The notes under the pieces: model-generated
What the model was told of the DNA's origin: nothing
Seen by the model: only the letters and a program-made list of their open reading frames with translations
The model's database searches: none
Position numbers and translations under genes: made by a program
Shown here: positions 26,829 through 35,330 of the stretch, piece by piece
How the letters are laid out: every line of letters starts with the position of its first letter
How positions within the stretch are numbered: the stretch's first letter is position 1
Assembly: GCA_964291505.2 (NCBI GenBank)
Contig: OZ220199.1
Span: 1,612,001 to 1,676,000 of the forward strand
Length of the DNA: 64,000 nt
Origin: Kistimonas sp964291505
Lineage (GTDB): Bacteria; Pseudomonadota; Gammaproteobacteria; Pseudomonadales; Endozoicomonadaceae
Direction of reading: 5' to 3'

Positions 26829-28097
26829 TCAGACTTTGACGCGCCACTGGCCGGTTAGCAGTTTTTGCATCAGGCCTTTTTTGAGTTGTTGGGTTTGAGC
26901 TTTAATGGTGGCCAAGTGATCTAGTTTTTTATCAATCTTGGCTATGACCCCAGCTATCTCTTGTTGCTCATCTAGTGGGGGTAAAGCGATTTTCCAACCC
27001 CTTACGACATTGACATTTAGATTACCGACACCACCGCCAATGTAGACTTCATTGTTAGCGAGTTTCTTGTATATAGGAGAATTTAAAAGGTGTACAAGAT
27101 AACTATTTTTTAACCTGTCGCCGACTTTTATAAGTGTTAGACTCACGTAAATCGAAAATTGATCTGAAATGTCAATTACTGCTGCTTCACCGATTGAGCC
27201 TACGCGGGTATAAAGAATATCACCCTTCATAGGTGGGTTGTTTTTGTACAGTTTTTCATGATCTTTATGCGAAATAAGCTTGTAGTTGTCGAATACTAAT
27301 TTCCCATTTTTTACATTCTGCGCTGAAAGAAATGGAACTCCATCGCCTTCAACATATTTTGGGGTAGCTGCGAGACCGCAAGTTATTAACTTTGTTGCCT
27401 CCTTAAACGTTAATACTTCCCACCCAGCCGGAATCCGCCCCAGCTCGCTATCCTTGAACTCGGTATGGGGCTGCCAGTGACCGTCCGCATCCCGGGTGCC
27501 GACGCCCTGGGAAAAGAGTCGTTGCATCAGCCCTTTCTTCAGGGTGCGGGTAGCGGTGATTTTCCGGTCGATCAGGTCCAGCTTGTTATCGACGGCGGAC
27601 AGGATGCTGGCGATTTTTTTCTGTTCTTCAATAGGGGGGAAAAGCAGTGTTAAGCCGTCAATTAGTCCCTTACTTAAATTTGGCTGTGCTGCCCCTTGGC
27701 ACGCTGACAGCATTTGATCCGTAAGACTTCTTAAGGCCCAAAAAAGAAAATCATTATTGAGTTTGTCATTGTTGACGGAGCGTATTGACAGTACTGCTTG
27801 ATTTGTTACGGCATTGGTCAATAGTTTTGCCACTTTACCTGCTGTAGCGCCATACATCGCAACCAAAATGGCACCGGCTTCGACCAATTTAGCAGAGGAG
27901 TTTTTTACTCCTTCGTCAGTAAGGGATTCTTCAGTTGTCGATATGTATTGTTGATTAACTTCACCTGACTTTACCCATGGAATAGCACCGTTGTAATAAG
28001 CTTTGTTTTTTCTGTCAGGTGTACCTCCAGCATAACTTTTGGTAACAGAAGATAATCTGTCCAAACTCCAGTCGATTGGTATAGCTGTTGTCATCAC
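26829..28097 (-). CDS. hsdS: type I restriction-modification specificity subunit HsdS
   Basis: A 422-residue protein with two target-recognition domains separated by the conserved central coiled coil. The first half ends with EEQKKIASILSAVDNKLDLIDRKITATRTLKKGLMQRLFSQG and the second with DEQQEIAGVIAKIDKKLDHLATIKAQTQQLKKGLMQKLLTG, the internal repeat typical of HsdS. The recognition domains are visibly more AT-rich than hsdM and hsdR, as usual for shuffled TRDs. Its ATG overlaps the hsdM stop by four bases. The DNA target cannot be read from sequence. Confidence 0.94.
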   Translation of the reverse strand: MMTTAIPIDWSLDRLSSVTKSYAGGTPDRKNKAYYNGAIPWVKSGEVNQQYISTTEESLTDEGVKNSSAKLVEAGAILVAMYGATAGKVAKLLTNAVTNQAVLSIRSVNNDKLNNDFLFWALRSLTDQMLSACQGAAQPNLSKGLIDGLTLLFPPIEEQKKIASILSAVDNKLDLIDRKITATRTLKKGLMQRLFSQGVGTRDADGHWQPHTEFKDSELGRIPAGWEVLTFKEATKLITCGLAATPKYVEGDGVPFLSAQNVKNGKLVFDNYKLISHKDHEKLYKNNPPMKGDILYTRVGSIGEAAVIDISDQFSIYVSLTLIKVGDRLKNSYLVHLLNSPIYKKLANNEVYIGGGVGNLNVNVVRGWKIALPPLDEQQEIAGVIAKIDKKLDHLATIKAQTQQLKKGLMQKLLTGQWRVKV

Positions 28098-29725
28098 GCC
28101 ACCTCCACATCTTTTGAAGCAGCCAACAACCCCAATTCTTTTAGGTAGCCATTCAGTTCATCATCTACTGTCGCCATCAGCCGATCCAGATCAGCCAGTT
28201 CTGTCAGTACAGCGGGAATATCCACCTGATCTTCCGGTTCAGACGTGTCGATATAACGGGCAATATTCAGGTTGTAATCGTTAGCGGCGATCTCGTCTAT
28301 ATCGACCACACGGCAATACTTGTCTTCATCGGTCTGCTGTTCAACCGCTGCCGTGTACGCCCCGTGAATATGGTCGATATCCTGCGGGCGCAGGCTGTTC
28401 TGGTTCTTGCCTTCGTGGCATTCACGGCTGGCGTCGATAAAGATCACCTTATTCTTCAGCGCCGCCGGTTTCTGCTTGTTGATGACCAGGATACAGGCGG
28501 GAATACCGGTGTTGTAGAACAACGCTGAAGGCAGGCCGATGACCGCTTCAATCCGGTCGCCGGGCAGTTTGCTGTTACCCGCCAGCAGGCCGGTACGGAT
28601 TTTCCCTTCCTCGCCGCCACGGAACAGAACGCCGTGGGGTAGCACCACGCCCAGACGACCGTTGTCTTTCAGGCTGGCCAGCATGTGCTGGACAAACGCC
28701 AGGTCCGCATAGCCCCGGGGCGGAATGCCGTAGCCCAACCGACCATGGGGGTCGTGAAGGTTTTTCTTGTAGTTGGGGGCGATCTCTTTTTCCTTGCCGT
28801 CCTTGCCGACTTTCTTTTCCAGGTTCACTTCCAGCGGCGTCCACCACTGTTTGGCGGAAAACGGCGGATTGGCGATCACCCGGTCAAAGGTTTTCAGGCT
28901 GCGGTCGGCTTCTTTATGGAGCGGGCTGACCAGGGTGTCGCCCCGTTCAAGGAACGCTTCCATGTTGTGGAGATACAGGTTCAGTTTGCCAATCGCCCAG
29001 GTGCCCAGGTTCTTTTCCTGGCCGTACAGGGAGATATTGGGCGTGGTGGCCGTCAGTTTGCCGCCGGGCAGTTCGGACACGTGGTGGGCGCTTTCAACCA
29101 GCATACCGCCGCAGCCACAGGTGGGGTCGTAAACGGTCTGGCCCGGTTGCGGATCAAGCAGGCGCACCAGCAACTGTACGACAGGCTTCGGCGTGTAGAA
29201 TTCGCCGCCTTTCTTACCGGCGTCGTCCGCGAATTTGCCGATCAGGTATTCGTAGGCGTCGCCCAGCATGTCGGACTTGTAGAGACTGTGGTTGCCCAGG
29301 TTGTATTTGTTGAAGTGGCGCAGCAGGCGTTCCAGCAGCTTGTCGCCCAGCTTTTTCTTGTCGCCGAACTGGGTGGCGGTGAGTACGCCTTCAAGGTACG
29401 GGTTCAGGGCTTCGATTTCACCAAAGGCTTCGTCGATGTATTCGCCGATATGCTGGGTGTGCTTGATGATATATCCCCAGCGCGCTTCTTCCGGTACGTA
29501 GTGGCGACCGTCTTCCTTTTCTTCCTCGATGGCTTCTTCCCGGGAACAGTCTTCTTCTGCCATGATGGCGGCGATCCGTTCTTCGAAGACGTCGTTATAC
29601 CGCTTCAGGAAAATCAGGCCGAAGATGTAGTTCTTGAAGTCGGAACTGTCGATGGAGCCGCGCATGATGTTGGCGGATTCCCACAACCAGCTTTCCAGGG
29701 TTTCAAGGGTGAGTTTGTTCGACAT
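28094..29725 (-). CDS. hsdM: type I restriction-modification DNA methyltransferase subunit HsdM
   Basis: A 543-residue N6-adenine methyltransferase. SAM-binding motif region VYDPTCGCGGMLVESA (about 195-210), catalytic motif IV ANPPFSAKQWW (about 285), and the N-terminal helical HsdM domain (LESWLWESANIMRGSIDSSDFKNYIFGLIFLKRYND). It is the first gene of the operon, translationally coupled to hsdS. The promoter should lie in 29726-30151. Confidence 0.96.
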   Translation of the reverse strand: MSNKLTLETLESWLWESANIMRGSIDSSDFKNYIFGLIFLKRYNDVFEERIAAIMAEEDCSREEAIEEEKEDGRHYVPEEARWGYIIKHTQHIGEYIDEAFGEIEALNPYLEGVLTATQFGDKKKLGDKLLERLLRHFNKYNLGNHSLYKSDMLGDAYEYLIGKFADDAGKKGGEFYTPKPVVQLLVRLLDPQPGQTVYDPTCGCGGMLVESAHHVSELPGGKLTATTPNISLYGQEKNLGTWAIGKLNLYLHNMEAFLERGDTLVSPLHKEADRSLKTFDRVIANPPFSAKQWWTPLEVNLEKKVGKDGKEKEIAPNYKKNLHDPHGRLGYGIPPRGYADLAFVQHMLASLKDNGRLGVVLPHGVLFRGGEEGKIRTGLLAGNSKLPGDRIEAVIGLPSALFYNTGIPACILVINKQKPAALKNKVIFIDASRECHEGKNQNSLRPQDIDHIHGAYTAAVEQQTDEDKYCRVVDIDEIAANDYNLNIARYIDTSEPEDQVDIPAVLTELADLDRLMATVDDELNGYLKELGLLAASKDVEVA

Positions 29726-30151
29726 GGAGGCGTTGTTCCGTAGTGATGGACGCGCTGATTGTGGCGTTCAGCGTCTGATACGTTTTCGCAGTCACGCTAC
29801 CGCCCGAAGGTCTGGCTGTCCCGTTTTGACGGCGGGCAGCGAAGCGTGGGCCTCGGTAGCTTGGAGCGGGTAGAAAAGGTTTTGATTGGATCGGGATTAT
29901 ACGCAGTTCAGAAGGGCATGGAATGGCGGGAAGTGTCATTGTTTGAACCCTGTACGCAGAGTGACAAAGTGGACTCCTTTCTGTTCGCCCTGAATCGCAG
30001 GTAAAAAGCGTGTTTATCAGTTTTTTTCGCCAGCGGCAGTGGCAAACAGGGCAAGGTTAGTTGGTGTTGTAGGTGGAAGTCTGTACAGCGTGATCGGGCT
30101 TTACAGGCTGTTAGAGTGGTGAGTTCATCCGAGATACATTCACTGAAAAGA
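29726..30151. other. intergenic region between hsdM and papain-like gene
   Basis: About 425 bases with no convincing gene on either strand; a plus-strand open frame (29759-30004) shows no family resemblance or ribosome binding site. The hsdM promoter is expected here on the minus strand. Confidence 0.4.
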
Positions 30152-30718
30152 TCAATGAATTATCGACATGCTAGTGATCTGTTCCGCGCCCATTCGTGGT
30201 AGTTTGATTTGAAAATACTCCCACAACTCGCTGCAATCGATATACCTGTAAAAGGCTTCCTTGTTAATTGCATCAATAATCAAGTAGCCAGAACCTACAC
30301 GAAGGATATTGCAAAAGTGGCCTTTTTGCTTGCCTGCGACATTGTATTTGAAGCTGATTACAGCATGTTCATGAACCGGAATTGATAAAAGGATATCATG
30401 GGTTTGTCTTATTTTTTCTTGGTGGCAACCTTCTACTTCTTCCATACCAATACCTTTGCTGATGAAGTCGTCGTCCAATCTACCAAAGAGACTGAGTGTT
30501 GACATCGGTTCTGGCTCTTTGCACTCGTTATGCCTGATAGGTATCAATTTTCCTTCTTCCAGAAAATGAAATACACGCATGGCGACTATCCCACAGTTTG
30601 CTTTGCAGGCAGCATCATTAATTGTTGCCAGTGACTCTATGTTTCTAGGGTATGCTGTCGTTTGTTGTAAGCGCCATGAGCCGAGTGGTTTTGGTGAAGC
30701 TGAAGTGGCTGGGTACAT
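30152..30718 (-). CDS. papain-like cysteine protease-fold protein, putative effector or toxin
   Basis: An open frame extends to a TTG at 30817, but ATG 30718 gives a 188-residue protein without an artificial hydrophobic leader. It shows a Cys-His-Asp arrangement typical of papain-fold toxin domains: NDAACKANCGIVAMRVFHFLEEGK with Cys42 after Asn, KGHFCNILRVGSGYLIIDAI with His134 and Asp149. This resembles the Tox-PL/papain-fold toxin pattern of polymorphic toxins and bacterial effectors. No signal peptide and no immunity gene are obvious. It lies between the RepA-like gene and the restriction operon, so it is cargo of the island. Activity could be protease, deamidase or transglutaminase-like; none is proven. 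Confidence 0.6.
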   Translation of the reverse strand: MYPATSASPKPLGSWRLQQTTAYPRNIESLATINDAACKANCGIVAMRVFHFLEEGKLIPIRHNECKEPEPMSTLSLFGRLDDDFISKGIGMEEVEGCHQEKIRQTHDILLSIPVHEHAVISFKYNVAGKQKGHFCNILRVGSGYLIIDAINKEAFYRYIDCSELWEYFQIKLPRMGAEQITSMSIIH

Positions 30719-30881
30719 GACAAGTATTCTTAATAAGAATGATAAAACTAGGATAAGACTATCAAATACAGGCAATAAATTGATAACAGTCCAGTTTGAC
30801 AGGCTAACTATTATCAAAAATTACGGGCAATACTACGCAGGAGATATTTGTTCAGCGCAGGATGGTGTTGGGTAAACCGCT

Positions 30882-30921
30882 CGTCACGTCATCAAACCCT
30901 ATAGGAAATGATGACGTGACG
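30882..30921. repeat. 13-bp perfect inverted repeat after the RepA-like gene
   Basis: CGTCACGTCATCA (30882-30894) and TGATGACGTGACG (30909-30921) form a strong stem with a 14-base loop, eight bases beyond the RepA-like stop. It is probably a transcription terminator or RNA-stabilising hairpin for the island operon, although no long T run follows on the minus strand. Confidence 0.6.
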
Positions 30922-30928
30922 AATGGGT

Positions 30929-32077
30929 TCAGTCATTGAGATTGACGGGGATGAGTCGGCCATTGTCATCCTTGATAAGTCCTTTATTCAGCAGGCTGGT
31001 GCGCACACGGGAAAAATTACTGACATCAAAACCCTGTGCTTTCAAGTCATCACGGATGACAGCGGCCTCGGTGGGTTCGTCTTTAGCCATACGACTACGA
31101 ATAGCCTGCCACACGATTTCTTCATTTTTACCAAGATTTGTACTTTTCTGTTCGGGTGAAGGCTGTCTGTCTGTATCGACCAGTACGCCGCTGGTGACGG
31201 GGCGGCCTTTGGCGTCATAGATACCCAGTTCCACCTGGCAAAATTCAAGGGTTTTTCGATGGGGTGCTTCTCCGTCCTTTAATTTTGTATTTTGGATTGT
31301 CACCAGGTTGGATTCACCGTCACGCTTCACCTGATATTCCAAATCAAGCCCACCCTTAATGCTGGATGCGCCACGGGCTCTGTTGCAATCATTATGGCCA
31401 GTATGGTGAACCAACAGTGCGCTACAGTTGTAACGCTTCATTATTGTCTCCACCTTACTAATCATTCTCGACATGTCACTGTTGTCGTTCTCATTACCAC
31501 TAGAATTGCGTGCCAGGGTGTCGAAGATGAGGAGGGCAGGGGGGCTGCCGACCTCTTTGATCATCGCATCTATCTGCTCACAAAGTGCTTTTCTGGAATT
31601 CACGTTCATCAGGTCTGTCGAACCATCAGACAACAGCAGTGGGGCGTCGGTAAGGTCAATGTTGTTGGCAATCGACCATGCCAGAAAACGACGTTTCAAC
31701 CCCGAATGGCCTTCACCTGCGATAAAGAAAACGGCCCCCTGTTTTACATCGTGTCCGTGCCATGATTTGCCGGATGCAATACAGGCGGCGAAATCGACAG
31801 CAAAGAAGGATTTGAAGCAGGAAGGTGGCGCGAACATGAGAGACACAGTGTTAACAGTTATATAGTCCTCGATCAGCCATTCGGGTGGTTCTATGTTCTT
31901 GATGAGGTCACCGACCTTTTGGAAGGTAATCTCAGACTCGTTATATATTTGGGATGTTGCTTCAGTGGTTTGAGTATCTGGCATTGTTTTGTTGGTTTCG
32001 TCTGTATGACTATCAGTGATGGCCAGTTTTTCCAGTGCGTACGCAGTTGGGTCCGTAATCTTTTTGTATTGGCTCAT
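30929..32077 (-). CDS. RepA-like AAA ATPase (RecA-fold replicative helicase type)
   Basis: A 382-residue protein of the AAA_25/RepA group found in integrative elements and plasmids. Its P-loop is of the relaxed type MFAPPSCFKSFFAVDFA (about 76-92), Walker B-like ALLIFDTLARNSSGNENDNSDM, and the sensor segment ALLVHHTGHNDCNRARGASSIKGGLD. The C-terminus is a small winged-helix-like region. It probably unwinds or helps replicate the excised element. Its ATG overlaps the stop of the upstream 80-residue gene by four bases. Confidence 0.85.
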   Translation of the reverse strand: MSQYKKITDPTAYALEKLAITDSHTDETNKTMPDTQTTEATSQIYNESEITFQKVGDLIKNIEPPEWLIEDYITVNTVSLMFAPPSCFKSFFAVDFAACIASGKSWHGHDVKQGAVFFIAGEGHSGLKRRFLAWSIANNIDLTDAPLLLSDGSTDLMNVNSRKALCEQIDAMIKEVGSPPALLIFDTLARNSSGNENDNSDMSRMISKVETIMKRYNCSALLVHHTGHNDCNRARGASSIKGGLDLEYQVKRDGESNLVTIQNTKLKDGEAPHRKTLEFCQVELGIYDAKGRPVTSGVLVDTDRQPSPEQKSTNLGKNEEIVWQAIRSRMAKDEPTEAAVIRDDLKAQGFDVSNFSRVRTSLLNKGLIKDDNGRLIPVNLND

Positions 32078-32316
32078 TCTTTTTCCTTTCTGACTGAGCG
32101 CTTTGGAGACGGTGACAGTTCAGGCAACGGCTTGCCTTTGTTAAACAACTCGTAGACATCGCAGGGCACATACCCTTTGTTCATAAGGCGATAGGCCACT
32201 TCCCGCTTTTCCGGCTCAATAAACATCAGCGACAGATAAAAGCTGTGGTTGCTCAATAACACGACAGGTTTGCCGTTGACGGTTATTTCAAGCGGTGTAG
32301 TGGGTCTGGAAGCCAT
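32074..32316 (-). CDS. small island protein, unknown
   Basis: An 80-residue protein (ITVNGKPVVLLSNHSFYLSLMF, then a basic tail KRSVRKEKE). No family recognised. It is coupled to the RepA-like gene by an ATGA overlap, so it is probably part of the element's replication or regulation module. Confidence 0.6.
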   Translation of the reverse strand: MASRPTTPLEITVNGKPVVLLSNHSFYLSLMFIEPEKREVAYRLMNKGYVPCDVYELFNKGKPLPELSPSPKRSVRKEKE

Positions 32317-32393
32317 ACCTGTACATTCCCTGTTTCCGTCAGGTAATCAGGACGCCGGGGGAGACCCCGGCAGCCCTGTGACAACAGTGAGGT

Positions 32394-32867
32394 TTATTCC
32401 TTGCCGTCCGATGGAAAGCTAAGGAAAAACCGCAGTACCTGATAAAACGGGATTCGCGGGGCTCCCCTTGCCCGACGATATTGATTGATCATCAGGGCGG
32501 CGCGAAGTGCGACCCATGAGCCTGCGAAGGCATAGCGCTTGTAATACGTCACCCGGCCATCTCTTGACTGGTACGGATCAATCCAGCCGATGATGCGGAT
32601 ATCTTTCTTGCGTAATTCGCAGACCTGGTTGCGCAGGTTGCCGGTAGTGTATGTGTCGCCGGTAGACAGCTTTCGTCCAACGGGCGGATATACCTGTTCC
32701 TGACGTAAACCTGCGGGACCGGCTTCGAGAAATGCCACAAGGGCAAGTTCTATCAGTGACGGACGTCCGGGTGTGATGTCGATACAGTATGCGTCAGTAC
32801 TTGTTCCCTGCGCGTAGGCCAGTTCAAGACTGTCCAGCAGGAACATCCTATTCTTGCTTTCAGTCAT
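32394..32867 (-). CDS. island protein, unknown
   Basis: The start is set at ATG 32867, which overlaps the AlpA-like stop as TAATG and has GGGAGG eight bases upstream; this gives 157 residues. The middle (GLRQEQVYPPVGRKLSTGDTYTTGNLRNQVCELRKKDIRIIGW) looks like a winged-helix segment, so DNA binding is possible. No family name can be given. Confidence 0.6.
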   Translation of the reverse strand: MTESKNRMFLLDSLELAYAQGTSTDAYCIDITPGRPSLIELALVAFLEAGPAGLRQEQVYPPVGRKLSTGDTYTTGNLRNQVCELRKKDIRIIGWIDPYQSRDGRVTYYKRYAFAGSWVALRAALMINQYRRARGAPRIPFYQVLRFFLSFPSDGKE

Positions 32868-33058
32868 TAGCAGGCCTCCCAGGTTCCAGCGATCCACGCT
32901 TGTATCTCTGACTCACGCCAGCGATTGCGGTTGCTGTTAGGCAACTTCATCGGACGCGGGAAGAGTCCGCTGGTCCATCTTTCCCATGCGGCCTTGCGAC
33001 CCATGGCGACCAAGGCTTCGACCTGGGGCCAGGTCAGTAGACGATCATGTTTTTCCAT
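32867..33058 (-). CDS. AlpA-family transcriptional regulator
   Basis: A 63-residue MerR-like winged-helix protein: LLTWPQVEALVAMGRKAAWERW, then GLFPRPMKLPNSNRNRWRESEIQAWIAG, the pattern of phage/P4-type AlpA excision regulators. In P4-like elements AlpA activates integrase or acts as an excisionase. It is coupled to the next gene through TAATG. Confidence 0.85.
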   Translation of the reverse strand: MEKHDRLLTWPQVEALVAMGRKAAWERWTSGLFPRPMKLPNSNRNRWRESEIQAWIAGTWEAC

Positions 33059-33151
33059 GTCTTAGTGCCTGTGTTGCTAAACAAAAAAACACCGTGAACA
33101 GATTTGCTGTATCACGATGTTTTTTATTGTTGAGCCCAGGTTGGAAGAACC

Positions 33152-33736
33152 TTAAGATTCTGCCAAAACTTTTTTTATATATTCTCTGATTGTTCGCTCT
33201 GACACGCCCATAATGTCAGCAAGTCGTTGATTCCTTTCGCTTTTTGTTTCAAGGCTTGAAGATGCGCGCCTATAAATTTTTTTGAACTCAGCCAGTTTGC
33301 TGTCAAGTTCGGCTTGTTTAGCGGAACTCGCTTTCAGTGCTCTTTTGTGATTTATCTGTTTTGTGTTGATGACAGATGTAACGCTATCAAGGCGGTCGAT
33401 GCGTTCCATCAGTTTGCCAGTTACGAACGCTAGTTTGATCACTTCTTGCCATGCTTCAGCATCGGCAGGTTTGATACTCATGTCGTCGATGGTCAAGATA
33501 AGTGTCATTGCGGCCCTGAATAAATGGTACTTTTGGTTGGTCAGGGTTTCTCTGTCTGCTGGTGTCTTGGCTTCTTCTTCCGCGCTCTCAATGACTGTAC
33601 GGTAGCGTCTGGCTATATAGTCTTGTAGTTCTTGTTTGACGTCCCGATAAAGCAAGGGGTCTGAAGGACCGTATGTTATGTCTCTGGTTGGCTGGGTCGG
33701 ATTGTCAGTTTTGGTATTTTTGGTATCGACTGTCAT
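33152..33736 (-). CDS. HTH-containing island protein
   Basis: A 194-residue charged, mostly helical protein ending in a helix-turn-helix-like segment NQRLADIMGVSERTIREYIKKVL (about 168-190). The middle is a probable coiled coil (KQINHKRALKASSAKQAELDSKLAEF). The start lies two bases past the integrase stop, so the two are likely co-transcribed. Probably a regulator of the element. Confidence 0.65.
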   Translation of the reverse strand: MTVDTKNTKTDNPTQPTRDITYGPSDPLLYRDVKQELQDYIARRYRTVIESAEEEAKTPADRETLTNQKYHLFRAAMTLILTIDDMSIKPADAEAWQEVIKLAFVTGKLMERIDRLDSVTSVINTKQINHKRALKASSAKQAELDSKLAEFKKIYRRASSSLETKSERNQRLADIMGVSERTIREYIKKVLAES

Positions 33737-33738
33737 TG

Positions 33739-34983
33739 CTACTCCCTGTTTTTCGCACCTTGTTTAAATAAATATTTTTCCCAGGCTTCCAGCCCTTTCC
33801 TGATGTCCTTGTTGTAATCCGCATCGTCATAATGTTTGCCCGATATGTCGCTGCGGCTATGTGTCTGAATCAGGTCACGGATGAAATTTGATAGGCCAGC
33901 TTCCTTAGTGTGGGTTTTCCAGCTCGCACGCAGATACTTTGCAGGGAAGGGTTCCATGCTGTGCGCTTTCAGGTGGATACACAGTTCCCGGGTGACAGAT
34001 GTTGTTGGAATCGGCTTGCCTGCGGTACGGCTGAAAATCAGGCGGTCATCCGTGCGAATTTTGCGCAGCTGTTTTAATACGGCAATGGCCCTGTCCGTAA
34101 GCGGCAGTATGTGGATGAACTGATTTTTATTCTTCCTGTTCTCAATCCGTAGCGTGCGCGCCTGCCAGTCAACATCGCGCCAGGTACACTGTAGAAGCTG
34201 CTTTGGTCGTTGCCCCAGGAGCAGCATCATCTGGATCAGCCCGCCCATGATGGGACATATGGTCGGCGGTATGTTGATGTCCAGTGAGTGCCATAAGTCA
34301 TATATAGTGGCGAGTGGTACAGTTTTCTTGCAGACACGCTCCCAGTCTTCACAGCGTTCTATGGCCGCAGCAGGATTATGGGTGATGCCGAAGTTGTTGT
34401 TGGCTTTCTGACCGATTTTACGTTTCATTGCCCAGTTAAACGCCGCAACAAGCACATCTCGAAGCCGGTTAGTTGTTGTCGTGATCCCGTTATCCGCCAT
34501 CCGGTTCAGGATTTCCATAATATGGTCGGTGGTTACCTGACAGGCTTTAAGTGATGCCACTTGCTGGAAGGGCTTGATGACATGTCTTGTTATTCTGCCG
34601 CGCACATCTCTGGCGGATACCGCACCCTTGGCGTCCAGACTGTCGCAGTAAGCAAATAACAGTTCCGCGAAAGTACCCCGAGATTGCTGTTTTTGTCTGT
34701 CGGCAACCATTTGGGCCTTTACGTTTTCACCTGACTGGTGAAGCGCAGACCATTCCTGGGCTTTGGTTCTGGCATGTTTCAATGATAAGGCGGGGTAAGA
34801 GCCGATTAGCGTCCATTGTCGCTTACCGCTACGCTTGAACGTAATGTAGAATTTTCCGCCAGAGGGGGTAGCCTTCAAAACCAGCGATCCGGTTCCCCTT
34901 CCCCCGATGCTTTCAGACAGTGTTTTGGGCTTTGATTCCTGTTTTGCCAGGCGAATGATTGCCTGAATTTTGGTGTCATTCAT
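33739..34983 (-). CDS. P4-type tyrosine recombinase (integrase)
   Basis: A 414-residue integrase with the N-terminal DUF4102-like arm-binding domain (GTGSLVLKATPSGGKFYITFKRSGKRQWTLIGSYPALSLKHARTKA) and a C-terminal catalytic domain. Candidate catalytic residues: Arg in LGQRPKQLLQCTW (about 254), Arg in YLRASWKTHTKEAG, His in IQTHSRSDISGKHY and the nucleophile Tyr in KHYDDADY. The usual H-x-x-R box is modified. It lies beside attR and targets the tRNA-Gly 3' end, as P4-type integrases commonly do. Confidence 0.92.
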   Translation of the reverse strand: MNDTKIQAIIRLAKQESKPKTLSESIGGRGTGSLVLKATPSGGKFYITFKRSGKRQWTLIGSYPALSLKHARTKAQEWSALHQSGENVKAQMVADRQKQQSRGTFAELLFAYCDSLDAKGAVSARDVRGRITRHVIKPFQQVASLKACQVTTDHIMEILNRMADNGITTTTNRLRDVLVAAFNWAMKRKIGQKANNNFGITHNPAAAIERCEDWERVCKKTVPLATIYDLWHSLDINIPPTICPIMGGLIQMMLLLGQRPKQLLQCTWRDVDWQARTLRIENRKNKNQFIHILPLTDRAIAVLKQLRKIRTDDRLIFSRTAGKPIPTTSVTRELCIHLKAHSMEPFPAKYLRASWKTHTKEAGLSNFIRDLIQTHSRSDISGKHYDDADYNKDIRKGLEAWEKYLFKQGAKNRE

Positions 34984-35148
34984 AAATTGTCCTCGCTCCT
35001 GCGTGATCCATTGTTCCGATTGTTGGTACCAACAGCGAAATAGGCCGTCCTATCTATGGACATTGCGAAACAAAGAAGGTGCCCAAAACACCTTTATATA
35101 TAGTGTACAGAAACAGTGCGAAACTTTAAGCGACAACTGCCTTCCAGA

Positions 35149-35192
35149 TTCCCAAGCTCGTGAGGCGGGTTCGATTCCCGCTACCCGCTCCA
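35149..35192. repeat. attR: right 44-bp direct repeat of tRNA-Gly 3' end
   Basis: Exact copy of 20600-20643. The preceding bases do not continue a tRNA, so this is only the duplicated 3' fragment left by integration. Confidence 0.93.
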
Positions 35193-35330
35193 TCTCAAAC
35201 TTCTATCATTCTTCTCTGGACAATTCCCTCAAATACCGATAATTAAGCGGCATATTATTAATAAATCTGCCAGCTACTAATTCATTGTCGTTTATAGGGC
35301 TGATGTAATCATTACTCTGGGTGAGATGTC

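Larger units (their letters stand above)
20600..35192. mobile_element. 14.5-kb integrative genomic island in tRNA-Gly
   Basis: The island is delimited by 44-bp direct repeats derived from the 3' end of tRNA-Gly(CCC), with a P4-type tyrosine integrase next to the right repeat. Cargo from right to left: integrase, HTH protein, AlpA-like regulator, small unknowns, RepA-like ATPase, papain-like protein, hsdM, hsdS, hsdR, YgjP-type metallopeptidase. Two rightward unknown genes lie next to attL. There are no conjugation genes, so it is a mobilisable or satellite-type element. Gene composition varies sharply between the hsd block and the AT-rich effector-like genes, which suggests mosaic origin. Confidence 0.9.

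Noticed and set aside
25541..26839. 432-codon plus-strand frame opposite hsdR
   Set aside because: It mirrors a clear, conserved hsdR on the other strand and shows no family motifs; GC-rich antisense shadow.
28685..29743. 352-codon plus-strand frame opposite hsdM
   Set aside because: Antisense shadow of hsdM, whose motifs are unambiguous.
30882..30921. TGACGTGA in the hairpin as a target site for the bZIP protein
   Set aside because: It resembles a UPRE/CRE-type site, but it lies 18 kb away inside a hairpin and such short matches are common; no evidence of a link.
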